Both the position numbers and the translations under genes were made by a program. Below the pieces are notes generated by a model that did no database searches, was not told the origin of the DNA, and saw only the letters and a list, made by a program, of their open reading frames with translations. Shown here piece by piece: positions 59,321 through 64,000 of a stretch of 64,000 nucleotides of DNA (the first letter of the stretch is position 1; each line of letters starts with the position of its first letter). The DNA comes from Staphylococcus warneri (GTDB lineage Bacteria; Bacillota; Bacilli; Staphylococcales; Staphylococcaceae), in the NCBI RefSeq assembly GCF_900636385.1, contig NZ_LR134269.1:1922001-1986000 (forward strand). The letters run 5' to 3'.

Positions 59321-60278
59321 AATTCTCCCTACCTTTCATCAATAAGATAAGGAATATAATTGTTCCAAACACACCTATAGTTAGACCTATGTTAATTTCA
59401 TATGGATAAACAATTAAACGTCCTACAATATCTGAAATAAGCACAAATATAGCGCCTAACATCATCGTATGCGGCAAGGCATGTTTTAAATGGTCTCCAC
59501 GGTATATTGAGATGATATTAGGAACAATGAGTCCTAGGAATGGTAAAGTCCCAACAGTAACGACCACAAGTGCAGTGATAGTTGCAGTTATAAACAATGC
59601 GATATTAATAATTTTTTCATAATTCACACCTAAGTTATGGCTAAAATCTTTGCCCATTCCAGCAATCGTAAAATGATTAGCAAATATATATATAATTAAT
59701 AAAAACGGTATGCTTAAATATAGAACTTCATAACGACCACTTGTAATAATAGCAAAATTTCCATTTAGCCAATTTCCAATACTTTGTACTGCATTAGTTC
59801 TCAATGCGATAAATGTTGTAAAACTTGAAACAATACCTCCAAGCATAATACCTAATAACGGTATGAAAATGACATCTTTCACTTTAATTAGTTGTACTAA
59901 TTTCACGAAGAAATATGTACCTCCAATGCTACAAATAACAGCAAATATTAATTTAATAAGTATGTGGCCTTTGGGGAATAATATGAGTGATAAAAGAATC
60001 CCCAACTTAGCCCATTCCATTGTGCCAGCTGTTGTTGGACTCACAAATTTATTTTGCATCATTTGTTGCATGATTAAACCGGCTATTGCCAGCGTACTAC
60101 CTGATATGAGAATACTAACTGTTCGAGGAATACGACTCGATAAAATGATATTTAATTGATCATCGGTAAGATGGAAAATATCGGAAATAGATATTTGGCT
60201 AACACCGACAAATAGAGAGAGAATCGTAAACACAACGAGAAAGATGAGTAAAACATATCCCTTTAATAAAAACTTCAT
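59310..60278 (-). CDS. sstA: Iron-siderophore ABC transporter permease SstA
   Basis: This FecCD-type permease is the partner of SstB. The ATG at 60278 has AAGGAG eight nt upstream and gives 322 aa; the frame runs open to 60341 over the promoter. It has about nine helices, SRIPRTVSILISGSTLAIAG near the N-terminus and the coupling loop GKDFSHNLGVNYEKI. It is the first gene of sstABCD, 43 nt after a Fur box. Confidence 0.95.
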   Translation of the reverse strand: MKFLLKGYVLLIFLVVFTILSLFVGVSQISISDIFHLTDDQLNIILSSRIPRTVSILISGSTLAIAGLIMQQMMQNKFVSPTTAGTMEWAKLGILLSLILFPKGHILIKLIFAVICSIGGTYFFVKLVQLIKVKDVIFIPLLGIMLGGIVSSFTTFIALRTNAVQSIGNWLNGNFAIITSGRYEVLYLSIPFLLIIYIFANHFTIAGMGKDFSHNLGVNYEKIINIALFITATITALVVVTVGTLPFLGLIVPNIISIYRGDHLKHALPHTMMLGAIFVLISDIVGRLIVYPYEINIGLTIGVFGTIIFLILLMKGRENYAN

Positions 60279-60320
60279 AACACTTTCTCCTTGAATAGTT
60301 ATCCTTGGTAACGATTTTAC

Positions 60321-60339
60321 GATAATGATAATCGTTATC
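60321..60339. promoter_or_regulatory. Fur box upstream of sstABCD
   Basis: GATAATGATAATCGTTATC differs from the 19-bp Fur consensus at one position. It lies 43 bp before the sstA start and implies repression of the operon when iron is plentiful. Confidence 0.93.
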
Positions 60340-60437
60340 AATTAAAATGTTACAGAATTTCCTTGTCATTTTCAATAGGTTATCTATAAATATTGTTATA
60401 AATAAGATTATTTTTATGTTTTAAATTCATCTGACAT

Positions 60438-60493
60438 AAAAAAAACCCTAATTTCGCTTTAATTGTGTCTACACAAATAAAGTAAAATTAGGG
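60438..60493 (-). terminator. nrdF terminator
   Basis: CCCTAATTT...AAATTAGGG, extended inside by CTTTA-TTGTGT/ACACAA-TAAAG pairing, is followed by TTTTTTTT on the minus strand. Confidence 0.9.
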
Positions 60494-60504
60494 CTAAATC
60501 TATA

Positions 60505-61479
60505 TTATTTTTCATCATCAAATATGAAATCTTCATCTCGTAATGCTTCAACATTTAAAGCTAATGTATAACCATCACCTTTTACAGAGAAGAAATCATG
60601 GTTTTTAGTTGTTGTATCTAAAGCATTTTCAATAATTGGATTGAATTCACGTTCTTCAAAATATGGCTCAAAGCCAAGATTTGATAATGCTTTATTGCCA
60701 TTGTATTTAACATAATTAAGCACATCTTCAGCTAAACCAATATCATCGTATAAAAGATGTGTATATGAAACTTCGTTATCATAAAGTTCTTTTAACAATT
60801 TATACATTTCTTGATCCGCACGTTGTTTTTCACTTTCCGAAAGTTCATTTCTTAAACTTTGTGCATCTAGACCTGTAAACACACCATGTATTGATTCATC
60901 TAATAATATTTTACGAATAATTTCGCCAGATGTCGTCATCTTGCCTTGACCAGCTAAATAAAGAGGATAATAGAATCCAGAATAGAATAAGAATGTTTCT
61001 AAGAAAACACTTGATACTCTAGCAATATACTGGTCAAAAATTGAGGCTTCTTTACCCCATAATTTATGGTAGTTTTCGATAATTTTGTCTGATTTGTATT
61101 TTAAATGAGGCTCTTCAATTACCCATGTATCTAATAAATAGTTCGTTTCACTAGATGGTAATAATGTAGTAAAAATATGAGAATAACTTTTAGCATGAAT
61201 TTGTTCCATCATTGCCATAAACGAATAAACGGCTTTTTTTCTTAAATCAGTTGTGTGAAGCATGATTAATGGCATACCATCATCTGCTTGATGCGTATCT
61301 AAACCTGTTAAACCAGCTAATGCCTTTTTAAATGTATTTTTTTCGGCTTCAGATAAAGTTTTCCAACTTGCTATATCTTTTGATACTTTAAATTCTGTTT
61401 CTACCCACATTTGAGAGATATTTTGACGCCAAAACATATTTGTCATATCTTCTTGGGTATTCCAATTGACGGCCTTCAT
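60505..61479 (-). CDS. nrdF: Ribonucleotide reductase class Ib, beta subunit
   Basis: NrdF carries the di-metal tyrosyl radical cofactor. The 324-aa protein shows metal ligands and radical site in MMEQIHAKSYSHIF (E-x2-H with the adjacent Tyr), ETFLFYSGFYYPL and LDESIHGVF (E-x2-H). It ends with the conserved acidic tail (RDEDFIFDDEK) that docks on NrdE. It is separated from nrdE by about 245 nt with no gene. Confidence 0.96.
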   Translation of the reverse strand: MKAVNWNTQEDMTNMFWRQNISQMWVETEFKVSKDIASWKTLSEAEKNTFKKALAGLTGLDTHQADDGMPLIMLHTTDLRKKAVYSFMAMMEQIHAKSYSHIFTTLLPSSETNYLLDTWVIEEPHLKYKSDKIIENYHKLWGKEASIFDQYIARVSSVFLETFLFYSGFYYPLYLAGQGKMTTSGEIIRKILLDESIHGVFTGLDAQSLRNELSESEKQRADQEMYKLLKELYDNEVSYTHLLYDDIGLAEDVLNYVKYNGNKALSNLGFEPYFEEREFNPIIENALDTTTKNHDFFSVKGDGYTLALNVEALRDEDFIFDDEK

Positions 61480-61723
61480 GAATAATAATCCTCCTATCCT
61501 TTAATTAAGATGATAGATAGCCATAGATAATTAATTAAACTACCAAAATCCTTATTAAGGTTATGTATTTCAAGGTTAGAACATCTACGTTGAATACTTT
61601 GATGAAAACTAATTATCCTCACTCTAGTCAACGTAGTGTCCCAACCTTTTCTATATATTAATATTCTATAATCCACTTCAAAAATAATACTTAATATCTA
61701 ATGTATCATGTTTATTTATCGTT

Positions 61724-63829
61724 TTAAATTGCACAACTTGTACATTCTTCTACACTTAATAATTTATTACGTGTGTAATATAAAGATTTTAAACCTTTAT
61801 GATGTGCATATACATATAATCGAGAAAGTTCACGTGTAGAAATTTCTGAATTGACATATAAAATTGTTGAAATACCTTGGTCAACATGCGTTTGAATTGT
61901 TGAAACTAAATCAATTAATTTCATTTGGTCTGTATTAAATGCTGATTTATAATACCACATTGTTTCAGGTGATAAAAATGGCATTGGATAAAATGTTTCA
62001 GCATTACCATAAGTACGGCGCTCAATTTGATCAACGATAGGCATTACTGAGCTTGTTGCATTTTGCACATAAGAAATACTTTGTGTTGGTGCAATTGCTA
62101 AACGATATGCATGGTATAGTCCATATTGCTCTACATCTTTTTGTAATGCTTTCCAATCTTCTGCTGTTGGAATTTCAAAACCTTTGAATAATTCGCGTAC
62201 TTTTTCAAATTGTGGTTCAAATTCTTGTGAAGTATAGAATTCGAAATATTTTCCATTTGCATAATCTGATTTATCAAAATCAAGGTATTTTTCTCCACGT
62301 TCTTTAGCAATTTGCATTGAACGTTCAATTGAATAATAGTTCATCATCATAAAGAAAATATTAGCGAAATCTTTAGCTTCTTCTGACTCATAACCAATTT
62401 TATTTTTGGCTAAATAACCATGTAAATTCATTACACCAAGTCCTACAGAATGTAACTCACTATTAGCTTTTTTTACACCAGGTGCGTTTTGAATATTCGC
62501 TTCATCACTAACAACGGTTAATGCATCCATACCTGTATGAACTGAATCTCTAAATTTTTGAGATTCCATGACATTCACAATATTCAATGATCCCAAGTTA
62601 CATGAAATATCTCGTTTAATTTCATCTTCTGTACCATAGTCATTTATAATAGATGTTTCTTGTAATTGGAAAATTTCAGTACATAAATTACTCATTTTAA
62701 TTTGACCAATATCTGAATTAGCATGAACTTTATTCGCATTATCTTTGAACATTAAATATGGATAACCAGATTGTAATTGTGTTTGAGCAATGGTATTTAA
62801 CATTTCACGTGCATCTTTTTTCTTTTTCTCTACATTAGGGTTTGCAACCATGTCATCATAATATTTTTCTAAATCAATATCATCTAAAGTCACACCGTAC
62901 TCTTGTTTTACTGTGTGTGGTGCAAACATGTAGAAGTCTTTACCTTCTTTTGCTAGGTCAAAGAATTTAGAAGGCACGATTAATCCAGTTGAAATAGTTG
63001 ATAAACGTAAATCTTCATCTGCATTTACTTTTTTAGTATCTAAAAACTCTTCAACATCATAGTGGAAAATATTTAAATATACAGCACCTGCACCAGGTCT
63101 TTGGCCTAATTGATCTGCATAACTAAATCCACCTTCGAGTGATTTAGCAACAGGTAGTACACCTTTAGCTACACCTTTAATACCTTTAATTGCTTCACCA
63201 CGTGCACGTAATTTAGATAAATTAATTGCTACGCCGCCACCAATTTTACTTAATTGTTTCGCGGTTGAATCAATAAAGTTGATAGAATTTAAACTATCAT
63301 CTACTTCTAATAAGAAGCATGAAACTAGTTCACCACGTCTTGCTCTTCCGGCATTTAAAAATGTCGGTGTTGCAGGTTGGTAACGTTGTTCTACCATGGC
63401 TGAAATAAATTGTTTCGCTTGATCTTTGTCGCCATTAGCTAAGTACATTGAAACGATGGCAACGTGTTGATTATAATCTTCTAAATATTGTTGTTTATCA
63501 TTCGTTTTAAGTGCATAGTCTTTATAAAATTTACTTGCAGACATATAACTAGCAAATTGGAAGTTTATTGACTTGGCATATTCTGTGATTTCTACTAAGT
63601 CTGAATCACTATATTTTGCAAATACATTGAAGTAGAAGTTATTGTCTACAAGATAGTGTAAACGTTCAATTTCGCTATCGAAATAAATCGTTTTGTCGTG
63701 GATTTCTTCCAAATATACTTTGAGCGCTTCTTGGTCTTTTTCTAAATTGAAAAAACCATTATCTTTTCGTTTTGTAACTTCATTATTTAATTCAATGTGA
63801 TTGTACTTCTTCTCGTCCATAGTTTTCAT
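61724..63829 (-). CDS. nrdE: Ribonucleotide reductase class Ib, alpha subunit
   Basis: NrdE is the catalytic subunit that reduces ribonucleoside diphosphates. It has [21 protein letters not shown], split around the first active-site Cys in LVSCFLLE, the second Cys with the finger-loop in LCTEIF, the radical-path [11 protein letters not shown], and the C-terminal redox pair CTSCAI. I use the ATG at 63829 (701 aa, [11 protein letters not shown]), nine nt after AAGGTGG. It overlaps nrdI by 38 nt, so translation is probably coupled. Confidence 0.96.
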   Translation of the reverse strand: MKTMDEKKYNHIELNNEVTKRKDNGFFNLEKDQEALKVYLEEIHDKTIYFDSEIERLHYLVDNNFYFNVFAKYSDSDLVEITEYAKSINFQFASYMSASKFYKDYALKTNDKQQYLEDYNQHVAIVSMYLANGDKDQAKQFISAMVEQRYQPATPTFLNAGRARRGELVSCFLLEVDDSLNSINFIDSTAKQLSKIGGGVAINLSKLRARGEAIKGIKGVAKGVLPVAKSLEGGFSYADQLGQRPGAGAVYLNIFHYDVEEFLDTKKVNADEDLRLSTISTGLIVPSKFFDLAKEGKDFYMFAPHTVKQEYGVTLDDIDLEKYYDDMVANPNVEKKKKDAREMLNTIAQTQLQSGYPYLMFKDNANKVHANSDIGQIKMSNLCTEIFQLQETSIINDYGTEDEIKRDISCNLGSLNIVNVMESQKFRDSVHTGMDALTVVSDEANIQNAPGVKKANSELHSVGLGVMNLHGYLAKNKIGYESEEAKDFANIFFMMMNYYSIERSMQIAKERGEKYLDFDKSDYANGKYFEFYTSQEFEPQFEKVRELFKGFEIPTAEDWKALQKDVEQYGLYHAYRLAIAPTQSISYVQNATSSVMPIVDQIERRTYGNAETFYPMPFLSPETMWYYKSAFNTDQMKLIDLVSTIQTHVDQGISTILYVNSEISTRELSRLYVYAHHKGLKSLYYTRNKLLSVEECTSCAI

Positions 63830-64000
63830 TAAAATTACCCACCTTGTTTTTAAATTCGATAACGTCTTTATTAGTGCCTTGCACTTCAAACTTCATTAAC
63901 AACGGTACATTATAGTCTTCAGAAATAGAGCGCCCTGCTTTAGCAAAATTTTGACCCCAGTTTCTATTACCACTGGCAGCTACCGCTCTAAGATATGAAT
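63792..64000 (-). CDS. nrdI: NrdI flavodoxin-like protein (3' part, cut by window end)
   Basis: Only the last 68 codons are in the window. They read [19 protein letters not shown], then [14 protein letters not shown], and end [14 protein letters not shown] followed by TGA at 63794-63792. This is the C-terminal half of NrdI, which supplies the oxidant to activate the Mn cofactor of NrdF. The operon order nrdI-nrdE-nrdF is standard. Confidence 0.93.
   Translation of the reverse strand, partial: SYLRAVAASGNRNWGQNFAKAGRSISEDYNVPLLMKFEVQGTNKDVIEFKNKVGNFNENYGREEVQSH

Noticed and set aside
61494..61676. 60-codon minus-strand frame between nrdE and nrdF
   Set aside because: No ribosome-binding site and no recognisable protein features; likely untranslated spacer of the nrd operon.

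Overview
This window is about 64 kb of low-GC Firmicute chromosome that I read as Staphylococcus. The glycolytic run cggR-gap-pgk-tpiA-gpmI-eno, the clpP, whiA-yvcK-rapZ and uvrAB-hprK-lgt blocks, sstABCD, nrdIEF, a tmRNA with the tag GKSNNNFAVAA, and proteins such as GdpS, FakB1 and an EMYY-motif lipoprotein all fit that genus. No clfA-type adhesin gene follows ssrA/smpB and many proteins differ visibly from the S. aureus forms I remember, so a coagulase-negative species is more likely. I cannot name the species.

Bases 1-4400 are the accessory part, lying downstream of ssrA. A 50-bp direct repeat (47/50 identical) copies the 3' end and terminator of ssrA at 2008-2057 and at 4401-4450, as expected from site-specific integration at tmRNA. 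Decayed remnants of a phage/satellite terminase small subunit gene lie near both copies (1358-1905 and 3579-3650). Together these suggest at least two successive satellite (PICI/SaPI-like) or prophage insertions, now eroded. What survives is an unrecognised 302-aa protein, three small membrane peptides (31, 38 and 52 aa), a SpoIIM-family membrane protein and a lipoprotein. No integrase, capsid or replication gene is visible.

Bases 4400-17000 hold, mostly on the minus strand, ssrA, smpB, rnr, a carboxylesterase, secG, a membrane protein, and the glycolytic operon eno-gpmI-tpiA-pgk-gap-cggR (transcribed from cggR towards eno). A perfect palindromic operator lies in front of cggR. Bases 17000-21400 hold small staphylococcal proteins, a Pro/Gln/Lys repeat membrane protein, a structured C-rich sRNA (RsaH-like by position and fold), an SDR epimerase, clpP with a CtsR box over its promoter, and tRNA-Arg(CCG).

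Bases 21400-35700 hold whiA-yvcK-rapZ, trxB, a TPR protein, an acetyltransferase, lgt, hprK, uvrA-uvrB (LexA box), csbA and an HD hydrolase. Bases 35800-47000 hold a LysM-CHAP cell-wall hydrolase with a WalR box, prfB with its programmed +1 frameshift, secA, hpf, comFA-comFC, fakB1, a YigZ-family gene and tagO. Bases 47400-56400 hold gdpS, a split threonine/serine exporter, pepT, glycerate kinase, ytxJ, an EMYY lipoprotein, a GrpB-family protein, murB and a CHY zinc-finger protein. Bases 56400-64000 hold the sstABCD iron-siderophore transporter behind a Fur box, and nrdF, nrdE and the 3' part of nrdI (class Ib ribonucleotide reductase).

Most of the window is ordinary core genome. The features worth a second look are the tandem ssrA attachment scars with terminase fossils, the overlooked small peptides next to them, and the sRNA at about 18.9-19.0 kb. 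I did not find a clearly new multi-gene system.
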